46,560 nucleotides of DNA from an uncultured Lachnospiraceae bacterium (GTDB lineage: Bacteria > Bacillota > Clostridia > Lachnospirales > Lachnospiraceae), in assembly GCA_946403625.1 (NCBI GenBank), contig CAMJAP010000013.1, forward strand, positions 1-46,560, in the 5' to 3' direction. Position numbers and translations under genes: made by a program. Positions 33,447-42,419 of this stretch are shown in pieces (within the stretch, counting starts at the first letter, position 1; every line of letters begins with the position of its first letter). Under the pieces are notes generated by a model that was not told the DNA's origin, searched no databases, and saw nothing but the letters and a program-made list of their open reading frames with translations.

Positions 33447-34358
33447 ATGCAAATTCTGAACAATCTGTCACAAATCCATACCGATTCCCCTACCGCCGTC
33501 GCTATCGGCAAATTTGACGGCGTGCATCTGGGGCACCGCCGCTTACTGGAGGAGATCCTGTCCGCAAAGCAGGATGGGATGCTTGCTGCGGTATTCACCT
33601 TTCATCCGTCCCCGGAGGAACTCTTCGGCGTATCCGACGGTAAAGCGCTGACCCCGCGGGAAGAGAAGCGGAAGATCCTGGAAGCACTCGGCGTGGATGT
33701 TTTGATCGAATATCCGATGACGAAGGAAAGTGCGTCGATCGCACCGGAAGAATTTGTGGAAGAGTATTTGTGCAAACGCCTTCAGGCGCATCTGGTGGCG
33801 GCCGGTACGGATCTGTCCTTCGGCGCGATGGGAAAAGGGAATTTTGCATTGCTGGATGCCATGAAACACAGCGGCGGTTATGAGACGGTGAGCGTCGAGA
33901 AACTGCGTATCGGCGGGGCAGAAGTCAGCTCGAGTCGCGTGCGGGCACTGGTCGAAGCCGGAGAATTAAAGGACGCCAATGCATGTCTCGGGTATGCCTA
34001 TTCCTTCTGCGGGATCGTACAGCACGGTGCACAGCTGGGACGTACGATCGGCATTCCGACGGTCAATCTGATCCCGCCGGAAAACAAACTGTTACCGCCT
34101 TATGGCGTGTATTTTTCGGAAGTACTGCTGGAAGGCCAGACCTACCGGGCGATGACCAATATCGGGACTAAGCCGACGGTGAACGGCACCAAGGCAGTGA
34201 CGATCGAAAGCTATCTGTATGATTACGCAGGGGATGCATACGACCGGGAGATCACGGTTATCCCGAAATATTTCCACCGGCCGGAAATGCGATTTGAAAG
34301 TGTAGAGGCCCTGAAAGCGCAGATGGACAAAGACCTGGCCATCGGCAGACGGGCTTGA
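33447..34358 (+). CDS. ribF: Bifunctional riboflavin kinase/FAD synthetase
   Basis: RibF phosphorylates riboflavin and adenylates FMN. The N-terminal FAD synthetase domain has 'AIGKFDGVHLGHRRLLEEI' and 'SSSRVRALVEAGELKDANA'. The C-terminal riboflavin kinase domain has 'GRTIGIPTVNL' and 'GVYFSEVLLEG...TNIGTKPTV'. The length is 303 residues. No Shine-Dalgarno sequence is visible in the AT-rich 22-base gap after truB, and an in-frame stop lies just upstream of the ATG, so the start is fixed but initiation is probably coupled or weak. Confidence 0.95.
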   Translation: MQILNNLSQIHTDSPTAVAIGKFDGVHLGHRRLLEEILSAKQDGMLAAVFTFHPSPEELFGVSDGKALTPREEKRKILEALGVDVLIEYPMTKESASIAPEEFVEEYLCKRLQAHLVAAGTDLSFGAMGKGNFALLDAMKHSGGYETVSVEKLRIGGAEVSSSRVRALVEAGELKDANACLGYAYSFCGIVQHGAQLGRTIGIPTVNLIPPENKLLPPYGVYFSEVLLEGQTYRAMTNIGTKPTVNGTKAVTIESYLYDYAGDAYDREITVIPKYFHRPEMRFESVEALKAQMDKDLAIGRRA

Positions 34359-34452
34359 ACAAGACAGGGGGACGGTTCTTTTGTCTGATCGGATTACGCG
34401 GAAAAGGATGCCGCTAAACGAAATCAGACAAAAGAACCGTCCCCTTTGTTCA
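34357..34452. repeat. 95-bp imperfect inverted repeat, probable bidirectional terminator
   Basis: GGGGACGGTTCTTTTGTCTGAT (34368-34389) is a perfect 22-bp complement of 34423-34444, with a 33-base loop. The outer edges continue less perfectly (GAACAAGACAGG against CCTTTGTTC). It lies between convergent ribF and the GGDEF-EAL gene. The size and symmetry resemble a REP-derived or MITE-like element; no transposase is nearby. Confidence 0.8.
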
Positions 34453-34456
34453 TTGC

Positions 34457-36208
34457 TCAGATGGTTCCGAATTCCGCAACCACCAGCTTGTCGGCTTCTT
34501 CCGGCGGGAGCGGCTTGCCCCAGATAAATCCCTGGATATAATCACAGCCGATCTCTTTCAGCGTCTTTAACTGTGATTCATCCTCCACACCTTCCGAGAT
34601 CACATCCAGGTTCATGATATGGCCGATGGAGATGATCGTTGCGACATACTGCTTGGAAGACTCGCCCGAGTTCATCTCATCGATGAAGGACTTGTCGACC
34701 TTGAGCAGATCCGCCGGGAACTTGTTCAGGTAGCTGAGGGAAGAGTAACCGGTACCGAAATCATCGATGGCGATCTTGATGCCCATATCTTTGATCTCGC
34801 CGATCACTTCCAGCGCCTTGTCAATGGAGTCGATCATAATGGATTCGGTAATCTCGATTTCAAGATTCTTTGCGGCCAAACCGCTTTTTTCCAAAACATC
34901 ACGGATTTCTTCCATAAAGTTGTTTTTCATCAAATGACGAACGGAGATATTAATGCTGAGCGTGATATCCGCACCGGTACGCTTCAGCAGTTCTCCGAAA
35001 AACATTGCGGATTTGCGGAAAACACTCAGATCCACTTTGTCGATCAGACCGATCTTTTCGGCAACCGGAATGAAGAGACCGGGGCTGATCATACTGCCGT
35101 CGGCATCTTTCATACGTGCCAGAGCTTCGAAACCGCGCAGTTTGTGATCGATATCGTATTGCGGCTGCAGTTGGAAAAAGATGGTATCGTTCTCCAAAGC
35201 ATTGCGGATCTTGCGTTCCGTTGCCAGGTTCTGCTCGATCTTGGACAGATCCTGCGAGAAGTGGAGAATGCGGTCATTCTTAGCAGAATTCTTCACTTCG
35301 TGCATGGCGGTATCTGCATAGGAAACCAATGTGATACTGCTACTTGCGTCGTTCGGATATTCGGCATAACCGAAACTTGCATTCAGGAAATAATCGCAGT
35401 CTTCGATGGTGATCTTTTCTTCCAGAGCACTCTGATAGCGGTGGATCGCTTTCTCAATACCGGCTTCGTTTTCGTAGCCGCGGATGACCAGCAGGAATTC
35501 GTCACCGCCGGGCCTTGCCAAAAAGTCAACGGTTTCCGCATCGGGAGAGGAAGCTATCGCTTTCCAGCGTTCGCAGATCTCGATCAGGATCTCGTTACCG
35601 ATCTCGTGGCCCATGGTATCGTTGATGCTTTTGAAGTTGTTTAAGTCGGTGGATACCAGCACAAAGCGCTCGTGTTTGTCGATCAGGTCATTCATCAACT
35701 CAAAACAGGCAAAACGGTTCGGAATTCCCGTGAGCTGATCGGTGATGGCCTGTTCACGCATTTTGGCCTGATAGGTTTTGAGACGGCGCTGGTTCATAAA
35801 GATGATCACGGATGCAACCAGTGTGAACAGATTTGTGAAAATACCCTGAATGGTAGCGTAATTGTGCGCCATAAAAATGGCCATCAGCAGTCGCGGAAAC
35901 TGAAGTGCCATCAATACACACGAGGTGATGAAACCGAGTTTTCCAAACAGGATCACCAGCAGGATGATGAGGATATTACCCAGCGACGCAAAAACACCCG
36001 AAAGCATGGTTTTCGGAATCTCAAGACCATACAAAAAGAACATATCCGTAGCGGAGGATAGATGTCTGGTCGCGCTGTTTACAAGGAGATACAGAAGCAG
36101 TAACAGAAAATAGGCGCTTTTCGGAACTTCCCTGTTTACCGAAAGATTTGCCAAAGTAGAAGCAAAGTGATCTTTGTTAGATTTACCGGCGGCTTTGTTT
36201 TTCATCAT
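34457..36208 (-). CDS. Membrane GGDEF-EAL cyclic-di-GMP protein
   Basis: The start at 36208 follows AAGGAG on the minus strand, eight bases away. A longer frame up to 36295 lacks a site. The 583-residue protein has about five membrane segments in residues 30-140, then GGDEF with an intact site (GGDEF at 234-238, 'LARPGGDEFLLVIRG'). An EAL domain follows with 'GFEALARM' (EAL 361-363), 'SINISVRHL', 'LEIEITESIM', 'AIDDFGTGYSSLSYLNKFP', 'LKVDKSFID' and 'SEGVEDE'. Both domains look capable of catalysis. No known sensor domain is visible apart from the membrane region. It has its own strong promoter. Confidence 0.93.
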   Translation of the reverse strand: MMKNKAAGKSNKDHFASTLANLSVNREVPKSAYFLLLLLYLLVNSATRHLSSATDMFFLYGLEIPKTMLSGVFASLGNILIILLVILFGKLGFITSCVLMALQFPRLLMAIFMAHNYATIQGIFTNLFTLVASVIIFMNQRRLKTYQAKMREQAITDQLTGIPNRFACFELMNDLIDKHERFVLVSTDLNNFKSINDTMGHEIGNEILIEICERWKAIASSPDAETVDFLARPGGDEFLLVIRGYENEAGIEKAIHRYQSALEEKITIEDCDYFLNASFGYAEYPNDASSSITLVSYADTAMHEVKNSAKNDRILHFSQDLSKIEQNLATERKIRNALENDTIFFQLQPQYDIDHKLRGFEALARMKDADGSMISPGLFIPVAEKIGLIDKVDLSVFRKSAMFFGELLKRTGADITLSINISVRHLMKNNFMEEIRDVLEKSGLAAKNLEIEITESIMIDSIDKALEVIGEIKDMGIKIAIDDFGTGYSSLSYLNKFPADLLKVDKSFIDEMNSGESSKQYVATIISIGHIMNLDVISEGVEDESQLKTLKEIGCDYIQGFIWGKPLPPEEADKLVVAEFGTI

Positions 36209-36309
36209 GGCAGGAACTCCTTTTCCTATATAATGTATGTCGAAATCCATCGACAGCCGTGATTTGGACTGTTTTTCCAATCCTTCATATTGCACAAAAA
36301 TCTTATTTA

Positions 36310-36338
36310 ATTATACTGTTTTATTGTTCAAAAGTCAA
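36310..36338 (-). promoter_or_regulatory. Promoter of the membrane GGDEF-EAL gene
   Basis: On the minus strand TTGACT (36338-36333) and a perfect TATAAT (36315-36310) are 17 bases apart. The implied leader of about 95 nt shows no riboswitch that I recognise. Confidence 0.8.
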
Positions 36339-36355
36339 AGAAATAAAATGCTATC

Positions 36356-36384
36356 TTGCATACTTTTCCACTATCCGTTACAAT
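36356..36384 (+). promoter_or_regulatory. Promoter of the Na/Pi cotransporter gene
   Basis: TTGCAT (36356-36361) and TACAAT (36379-36384) are 17 bases apart. It is divergent from the GGDEF-EAL promoter. The 330-base gap between the two genes otherwise holds AT-rich sequence, a GAATGC-G-GCATTC palindrome near 36466 and the upstream ORF at 36493. Confidence 0.7.
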
Positions 36385-36492
36385 AGACAATGCGCGAGTG
36401 AAATGTTATAAAAATTGGCTACACAATTTGGCAATATTGTTCAATAAATTAGCATTTTAGGCAGGAATGCGGCATTCGGCCGGGGAGGAAAT

Positions 36493-36549
36493 ATGGAACA
36501 GAGCGGTTCCGCGCAGATGAGAAGTGAGGTACGGCAGTCATGGGCGTAA
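36493..36549 (+). CDS. Upstream ORF (18 codons) overlapping the Na/Pi cotransporter start
   Basis: GGGGAGGAA (36482-36490) is directly followed by ATG at 36493. The frame encodes MEQSGSAQMRSEVRQSWA and stops at TAA 36547-36549, ten bases inside the next gene, whose ATG is at 36540. The site is stronger than that of the transporter. It looks like a leader peptide for translational coupling; the peptide itself has no clear regulatory codon run. Confidence 0.5.
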   Translation: MEQSGSAQMRSEVRQSWA

Positions 36550-38180
36550 AAGAGCTGATGTCATTGGCAGGCGGCCTGGGGCTGTTCCTTCTGGGCATGA
36601 CCATTATGAGCGAGGGTATCGAGAAAGCAGCCGGTGCCAAGCTCCGTGGTATTTTGGAAAAATTCACGACCAACCGTTTTTCCGGTTTGTTGGTCGGTGT
36701 ATTCTTTACCGGTATTGTGCAGTCGTCTTCGGCATGTACGGCACTGGTTGTCAGTTTTGTTAACTCCGGTCTGATGAATCTGTATCAGGCAGCAGGAGTC
36801 ATCTTTGGTGCCAATATCGGTACCACCATCACCAGCCAGTTGGTTTCGTTCAATCTGTCGGCGTATGCACCGGTGATCCTGTTGGCCGGCGTGGTTGCTT
36901 CTATGGTGGCGAAGAACCAGACAGTGGAAAAGTTCTCGGATGTCGTTACCGGTTTCGGTGTATTGTTCCTCGGAATTTCCACCATGTCATCGGGTATGAG
37001 TTCCTTAAAAGAATCCCAGATGGTAGTGGATACGCTTGCAAGTTTGAAGAATCCCATGCTCGCCGTATTTGTCGGTTTGATCATCACAACAGTGGTGCAG
37101 AGTTCTTCCGTTACCGTATCCCTTACCCTGTTGATGGCGCAGCAGGGATTGTTTACCGATGTAAATATCTGCCTGTTCATTATCCTGGGCTGCAATATCG
37201 GTGCCTGCACCACAGCGCTGCTGGCATCCCTGGCCGGTAAGAAAGATGCAAAGCGTGCAGCTATGATCCACCTGCTGTTCAATGTGATCGGTACGATACT
37301 GATGTTTGTCCTGTTCCTGGTGGCGATGGATCCGATCGCAAGCGCATTGCATGGCATCTCTTCGGACGACGGTCGTTTCGTGGCGAATGCGCATACGATC
37401 ATCAAGATCGCGCAGGTTATCGTCCTGATGCCGTTCTCCAACCTGATCGTCAAGCTGACGTATCTGGTGGTTCCGGGCAAGGATCAGAAGGTCGGATATC
37501 GCGATACCTTCCAGTTGAAGTATATCGGCGATAAGGTATTGTTCAATCCGTCCACCGCAGTGGTTGACGGTATGAAGGAACTGGAGCGTATGGCAGCACT
37601 GGCCAACGATAACTTAAACCGCGCGATGAATGCGCTGATCACATTGGATGAAGAGGATATCAAGGAAGTCCATGAAATGGAAAAGAACATCGACTTCCTG
37701 AACCATTCGATCACTTCATACTTTATCAAGATCAACACATCGACGCTGCCGATCGAAGACTTGCAGGGCATCGGTTCCCTCTTCCATGTGGCAAACGATA
37801 TCGAGCGTATCGGTGATCACGCAGAGAATATCGTCGGAATGGCAGAGCGACGGAAAGAGGAAGGCGCGGCGTTTAGTCCGCAGGCACAGTTGGAACTTAC
37901 AGAGATGCTGGAGATCGTAAACCAGATGCTTACTACATCTTTGAACTCGATATTGAAGACACCGGATGCAGCGACCATGAAGACACTTTCCGAAATGGAA
38001 AACCGGGTCGATGCAAAAGAGCAGCAGCTGCAGAAGAACCACATCGAGCGTCTGACTCTGCAGGAGTGCACACCGGAAGCCGGTATGATCTTTTCCGATG
38101 TAGTCAGCGCCCTGGAGCGTGTGGCAGACCATGCATTGAATATTGCTTCTTATATCCGTAAGAGAGAAGATATCGTTTGA
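36540..38180 (+). CDS. Na/Pi cotransporter family protein with a PhoU-like C-terminal domain
   Basis: The 546-residue protein has the inverted repeat of the family with two QSSS motifs ('TGIVQSSSACTALVVSFV' and 'ITTVVQSSSVTVSLTLL'), and 'GANIGTTITSQL' and 'GCNIGACTTALL' form the other matching pair. About eight to nine membrane segments precede a soluble PhoU-like helical domain (about 340-546). Sodium-driven phosphate movement is the family role; phosphate efflux or regulation through PhoU is also discussed. GAGGT at 36527-36531 is a moderate site. The overlapping upstream ORF may control it. Confidence 0.9.
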   Translation: MGVKELMSLAGGLGLFLLGMTIMSEGIEKAAGAKLRGILEKFTTNRFSGLLVGVFFTGIVQSSSACTALVVSFVNSGLMNLYQAAGVIFGANIGTTITSQLVSFNLSAYAPVILLAGVVASMVAKNQTVEKFSDVVTGFGVLFLGISTMSSGMSSLKESQMVVDTLASLKNPMLAVFVGLIITTVVQSSSVTVSLTLLMAQQGLFTDVNICLFIILGCNIGACTTALLASLAGKKDAKRAAMIHLLFNVIGTILMFVLFLVAMDPIASALHGISSDDGRFVANAHTIIKIAQVIVLMPFSNLIVKLTYLVVPGKDQKVGYRDTFQLKYIGDKVLFNPSTAVVDGMKELERMAALANDNLNRAMNALITLDEEDIKEVHEMEKNIDFLNHSITSYFIKINTSTLPIEDLQGIGSLFHVANDIERIGDHAENIVGMAERRKEEGAAFSPQAQLELTEMLEIVNQMLTTSLNSILKTPDAATMKTLSEMENRVDAKEQQLQKNHIERLTLQECTPEAGMIFSDVVSALERVADHALNIASYIRKREDIV

Positions 38181-38222
38181 TATGCCTTAATCATCGGAAT
38201 GCGAAGCAATCCGTAAGGCATA
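38181..38222. other. Hairpin between the cotransporter and the NlpC/P60 gene
   Basis: TATGCCTTA (38181-38189) pairs with TAAGGCATA (38214-38222), and inside it CGGA-A-TGC-GAA-GCA-A-TCCG forms a second stem. There is no T-run after it on either strand, so a classical terminator is unlikely. Confidence 0.5.
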
Positions 38223-38247
38223 TAAAAACGATCAGATTAAGTATACT

Positions 38248-39477
38248 ATGGCAAAAAAGAGTAAGAAGACTTCCCGAAAGAAGTCCGGTCAGGGCTCTTT
38301 CGGAAAATATATTATCGTAGGATTGGCAGCGGTTACCGTCTGCCTTTTTTCGCTTCGTGATGTAATATTACCGTTGGATCAGTTCTATGTACCGATTCCG
38401 ATTACCGTGCCGGAGCCCGAGACGGTATCCGCACCCGATGCGCAGATCATTTCGGCAGAGAGCCTCGGTCTGGCAGGAGCAGCCGATGTGGTAGAACTGA
38501 CCGGCAGCCGTGGCATCAATGACGGCACGGAAGAACAGAGCCTGAATCTTGTGCTGGCGGATAAGGTGCTGGTGCAGCTCGGTGCAGAGTATGAGATCGA
38601 AAAGTCCCTGGAGGAATTGGAGATCCCGGAAGAACCGATCACTTATTTCGGCTATAACAATCTGGGAATTGCCGAGGTGAGCAATCACTTAAACATCCGT
38701 GAGAAACCGGTGGACGGCAATCTGGTGGGCAAGATGTCCAATCACGCGGCGTGCGAAGTGCTGGATGTTGAAGACGGCTGGGCACATATCCGTTCCGGCA
38801 AGGTGGAAGGCTATGTCAGCACTGAGTTTTTGCTGACCGGCCCCAAGGCACTGCTGACGGCACAGGAAGTGATCGAGCCGGTGGCGATCGTCAGCGGAGA
38901 CGGTCTGAAAGTGCGGGAGCAGCCGGGTATCAACAATCCGGTCATTACCTTTGTTTCCAAAGGCGAGGAACTGATCGTGCTGGATCAGATGGACGACTGG
39001 ATCAAGGTCGATCTGGATGGCGAAGAGGCCTATGTATCCGCAGACTATGTCACGATCGAAGATAAGCTGCAGACGGCAGTTACCATGAAAGACCTGTTGC
39101 AGGAATATGGTGTGCAGAGTACCCGTGCGCAGCTGGTGGAATATGCAAAACAGTTTGTGGGTAACCGTTATGTCTGGGGCGGCGTGTCCCTGACCAACGG
39201 TGTGGACTGCTCCGGCTTTACGATGCAGATCTACAAGAAATACGGTATTTCCCTGCCACACCACGCGGCATCGCAGGCAAACTACGGTACCAGAGTCACT
39301 GCCGAGACGATCCGGCCGGGCGATCTGATCTTCTATTCCAAGGGCGGACGCATCAACCACGTCGGCATCTATATCGGTAACGGCCAGGTGCTGCATGCAT
39401 CGTCTCCGCGTACCGGTATCAAGATCTCGAGTATGTATTATCGTACTCCGGCACGCATGATCTCATTATTACCCTAG
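38248..39477 (+). CDS. SH3-domain NlpC/P60 cell wall endopeptidase
   Basis: The 409-residue protein has a Lys-rich start, one membrane segment (about residues 20-38) as signal anchor and two bacterial SH3 domains (about 150-195, 'NHLNIREKPVDGNLVGKMSN', and 215-270, 'DGLKVREQPGINNPVITFVS'). The C-terminal NlpC/P60 domain (about 295-409) has the catalytic Cys in 'GVDCSGFTMQIYKKYGI', the His in 'GRINHVGIYIGNG' and a third polar residue near 'LHASSPR'. Such enzymes usually cut gamma-D-Glu to diamino acid bonds in peptidoglycan stems. No ribosome binding site is visible ahead of the ATG. Confidence 0.92.
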   Translation: MAKKSKKTSRKKSGQGSFGKYIIVGLAAVTVCLFSLRDVILPLDQFYVPIPITVPEPETVSAPDAQIISAESLGLAGAADVVELTGSRGINDGTEEQSLNLVLADKVLVQLGAEYEIEKSLEELEIPEEPITYFGYNNLGIAEVSNHLNIREKPVDGNLVGKMSNHAACEVLDVEDGWAHIRSGKVEGYVSTEFLLTGPKALLTAQEVIEPVAIVSGDGLKVREQPGINNPVITFVSKGEELIVLDQMDDWIKVDLDGEEAYVSADYVTIEDKLQTAVTMKDLLQEYGVQSTRAQLVEYAKQFVGNRYVWGGVSLTNGVDCSGFTMQIYKKYGISLPHHAASQANYGTRVTAETIRPGDLIFYSKGGRINHVGIYIGNGQVLHASSPRTGIKISSMYYRTPARMISLLP

Positions 39478-39480
39478 AAA

Positions 39481-39508
39481 ACTTGCCTTCCCCTTGAGGG
39501 GGAGGTGT
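39481..39508 (+). repeat. Intergenic repeat, truncated copy 4
   Basis: ACTTGCCTTCCCCTTGAGGG followed by GGAGGTGT matches the left arm of copies 2 and 3, but the GAA-loop hairpin and CGGATGAGG are missing. Confidence 0.6.
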
Positions 39509-39570
39509 CTTTTGTACTTTATCGGGTAAAGAAATCCACTTTGTCGGAGTTTTTTTGTCCAAAATTCTAT

Positions 39571-39576
39571 TATAAT
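39571..39576 (+). promoter_or_regulatory. Possible -10 box for ppdK
   Basis: A perfect TATAAT occurs about 90 bases before ppdK, but no good -35 is found at the right distance. A TATGAT (39605-39610) is an alternative. ppdK shows highly biased codons, so strong expression is expected. Confidence 0.35.
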
Positions 39577-39665
39577 TTTCGTGCATTATCACTAGAGATA
39601 TGTTATGATGTATTGCATAACATACTAACTTATTTAATCTATGGGAGAAGGAGAAAGACAAAGAA

Positions 39666-42299
39666 ATGGCAAGAAAATGGGTTTATTTGTTCAGTGAAGG
39701 CGATGCGAACATGCGTGAACTCCTTGGCGGTAAAGGTGCAAACCTTGCTGAGATGACCAATCTGGGACTGCCGGTTCCGCAGGGCTTTACGATCACAACG
39801 GAAGCCTGCACACAGTACTATGAGGATGGTCGTCAGATCAACGACGAGATCATGGGACAGATCAAGGAGTATATCGTAAAGCTGGAAGAGATCACCGGCA
39901 AGAAGTTTGGCGATAAGGAAAATCCGCTTCTGGTTTCCGTTCGTTCCGGTGCACGTGCATCCATGCCGGGTATGATGGATACCATCCTGAACCTGGGTCT
40001 GAACGAAGATGTAGTAGCCGTTCTGGCTGAGAAGTCTCAGAATCCTCGTTGGGCTTGGGACTGCTACAGAAGATTCATCCAGATGTATTCCGACGTAGTA
40101 ATGGAAGTAGGTAAGAAGTATTTCGAGCAGCTCATCGACAAGATGAAGTCCAAGAAGGGTGTTACCCAGGACGTTGAGCTGGACGCAGCAGATCTGAAGG
40201 AACTGGCAAATCAGTTCAAGGCAGAGTACAAGTCTAAAATCGGTGAAGATTTCCCGACCGATCCGAAGGTACAGTTGGAAGGCGCTATCAAAGCGGTATT
40301 CCGTTCCTGGGACAATCCTCGTGCAAACGTATACAGAAGAGATAATGATATCCCGTATTCCTGGGGTACTGCAGTAAACGTACAGTCTATGGCATTCGGT
40401 AACATGGGTGATGACTGCGGTACCGGTGTTGCATTTACCCGTAACCCGGCAAACGGCGAGAAGGGCCTGTTCGGTGAGTTCCTGACCAACGCACAGGGCG
40501 AGGACGTTGTTGCAGGCGTTCGTACCCCGATGAAGATCGCTGAGATGGAAGAGAAGTTCCCGGAGGCATTTGGCCAGTTCAAGGATGTATGCCAGAAGCT
40601 GGAGAGCCACTATCGCGATATGCAGGATATGGAGTTTACCGTAGAGCACGGCAAGCTGTACATGCTGCAGACCAGAAACGGTAAGAGAACTGCTCAGGCA
40701 GCTCTGAAGATCGCTTGTGATCTGGTAGATGAGGGTATGCGTACTGAGGAAGAAGCAGTAGCAATGATCGATCCGAGAAACCTGGATACTCTGCTTCACC
40801 CGACCTTTGATCAGAGCGCGATCGTTCGTGCAAGACTGATCGGTAAGGCACTGGGCGCAGCTCCGGGCGCTGCTTGCGGTAAGATCGTATTCACCGCTGC
40901 AGATGCAGAAGAGTGGGCAGCTCGTGGTGAGAAAGTCGTTCTGGTTCGTTTGGAGACCTCTCCGGAAGACATCACCGGTATGAAGGTATCCCAGGGTATC
41001 CTGACCGTTCGTGGTGGTATGACCAGCCACGCAGCCGTTGTTGCTCGTGGTATGGGTGCTTGCTGCGTATCCGGTTGCGGCGATATCGTTATGGATGAAG
41101 AGAATAAGAAGTTTACCCTTGGCGGCAAGGAGTATCACGAAGGCGACATCATTTCCTTCGACGGTACTACCGGTAACATCTACGATGGCGCAGTTCCGAC
41201 CGTGGACGCTCAGATCGTTGGTGAGTTCGGCCGCATCATGGGATGGGCAGATAAGTATCGTACTTTGAAGGTTCGTACCAATGCAGATACCCCGAGAGAT
41301 GCAAAGAAGGCAAGAGAACTTGGCGCAGAAGGTATCGGTCTTTGCCGTACCGAGCACATGTTCTTCGATGAGGATCGTATCGAAGCATTCCGTGAGATGA
41401 TCGTATCCGATACCGTAGAAGAAAGAGAAGAAGCACTTCTCAAGATCGAGCCGCTGCAGCAGGGTGACTTTGAGCAGTTGTTCGAGGCAATGGAAGGCAA
41501 CCCGGTTACCATCCGTTTCCTGGATCCGCCTCTGCACGAGTTCGTTCCGAAGACCGAGGAAGATATTGCAAAACTGGCTAAGGCAAAGGGCAAGACCGTT
41601 GAGCAGATCAAGGCTCGTATCGAAGGCTTGGTAGAGTTCAACCCGATGATGGGTCACCGTGGTATCCGTCTGGATGTCACCTACCCGGAAATCGCAAAGA
41701 TGCAGACCATCGCTGTTATCCGTGCAGCAATCAATACCAAGAAGAATCATCCGGATTGGGAAGTAGTTCCGGAGATCATGATCCCGTTGGTAGGTGATGC
41801 TAAGGAGTTGAAGTTCGTTAAGGATATCGTTGTTAAGGCAGCTGATGACGAGCTGGCAGCAAAGAAGAGCGATCTGAAGTATGAAGTAGGTACTATGATC
41901 GAGATCCCGCGTGCAGCTCTGACCGCTGATACCATTGCTAAGGAGGCTGAGTTCTTCTGCTTCGGTACCAACGACCTGACCCAGATGACCTACGGCTTCT
42001 CCCGTGATGACGCCGGTAAGTTCCTGCAGGCATACTACGAGAGAAAGATCTTTGAGAACGACCCGTTTGCAAAGCTTGACCAGGACGGTGTTGGTGAACT
42101 GATGGATATGGCAATCAAGAAAGGTAAGAGCGTTCGTCCGGAAATCCACTGCGGTATCTGCGGTGAGCACGGCGGCGATCCTTCTTCCATCGAGTTCTGC
42201 CACAAGATCGGTCTGGATTATGTTTCCTGCAGCCCGTATCGTGTGCCGATCGCAAGACTGGCAGCAGCACAGGCTGCTATCGCAAGCAAGAAGAAATAA
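39666..42299 (+). CDS. ppdK: Pyruvate, phosphate dikinase
   Basis: PPDK interconverts pyruvate + ATP + Pi and PEP + AMP + PPi. In anaerobes it serves glycolysis or gluconeogenesis. Here it also makes or uses PEP, the starting point of the phosphonate pathway. The 877-residue protein has the ATP-grasp part ('GGKGANLAEMTNLGLPVPQG', 'SVRSGARASMPGMMDTILNL'), the phospho-histidine in 'GGMTSHAAVVARGMGACC' and the PEP-binding barrel ending in 'IHCGICGEHGGDPSS' with the catalytic Cys. AAGGAG (39647-39652) is the ribosome binding site. A terminator follows. Confidence 0.98.
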   Translation: MARKWVYLFSEGDANMRELLGGKGANLAEMTNLGLPVPQGFTITTEACTQYYEDGRQINDEIMGQIKEYIVKLEEITGKKFGDKENPLLVSVRSGARASMPGMMDTILNLGLNEDVVAVLAEKSQNPRWAWDCYRRFIQMYSDVVMEVGKKYFEQLIDKMKSKKGVTQDVELDAADLKELANQFKAEYKSKIGEDFPTDPKVQLEGAIKAVFRSWDNPRANVYRRDNDIPYSWGTAVNVQSMAFGNMGDDCGTGVAFTRNPANGEKGLFGEFLTNAQGEDVVAGVRTPMKIAEMEEKFPEAFGQFKDVCQKLESHYRDMQDMEFTVEHGKLYMLQTRNGKRTAQAALKIACDLVDEGMRTEEEAVAMIDPRNLDTLLHPTFDQSAIVRARLIGKALGAAPGAACGKIVFTAADAEEWAARGEKVVLVRLETSPEDITGMKVSQGILTVRGGMTSHAAVVARGMGACCVSGCGDIVMDEENKKFTLGGKEYHEGDIISFDGTTGNIYDGAVPTVDAQIVGEFGRIMGWADKYRTLKVRTNADTPRDAKKARELGAEGIGLCRTEHMFFDEDRIEAFREMIVSDTVEEREEALLKIEPLQQGDFEQLFEAMEGNPVTIRFLDPPLHEFVPKTEEDIAKLAKAKGKTVEQIKARIEGLVEFNPMMGHRGIRLDVTYPEIAKMQTIAVIRAAINTKKNHPDWEVVPEIMIPLVGDAKELKFVKDIVVKAADDELAAKKSDLKYEVGTMIEIPRAALTADTIAKEAEFFCFGTNDLTQMTYGFSRDDAGKFLQAYYERKIFENDPFAKLDQDGVGELMDMAIKKGKSVRPEIHCGICGEHGGDPSSIEFCHKIGLDYVSCSPYRVPIARLAAAQAAIASKKK

Positions 42300-42327
42300 T
42301 TGAGAATAAAATAGATTCTTGATGTTG

Positions 42328-42357
42328 CAGGGAGTCCGTTACGGGCTCCCTGTTTTT
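42328..42357 (+). terminator. Intrinsic terminator of ppdK
   Basis: CAGGGAGTCCG (42328-42338) pairs with CGGGCTCCCTG (42342-42352), one G-T pair included, around TTA and is followed by TTTTT. Confidence 0.92.
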
Positions 42358-42419
42358 ATGAAGTCAAGACCATAACGGCAGTAAATGAGATTTACCTGAA
42401 TCAAAGCTGAGAAAAGACA

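Noticed and set aside
36209-36309. c-di-GMP riboswitch in the leader of the GGDEF-EAL gene
   Set aside because: No GEMM-I or GEMM-II core or tetraloop-receptor pattern could be seen.
39639-42203. An 854-codon open frame antisense to ppdK
   Set aside because: Same cause: extreme codon bias of ppdK leaves the opposite strand open. PPDK is unambiguous.
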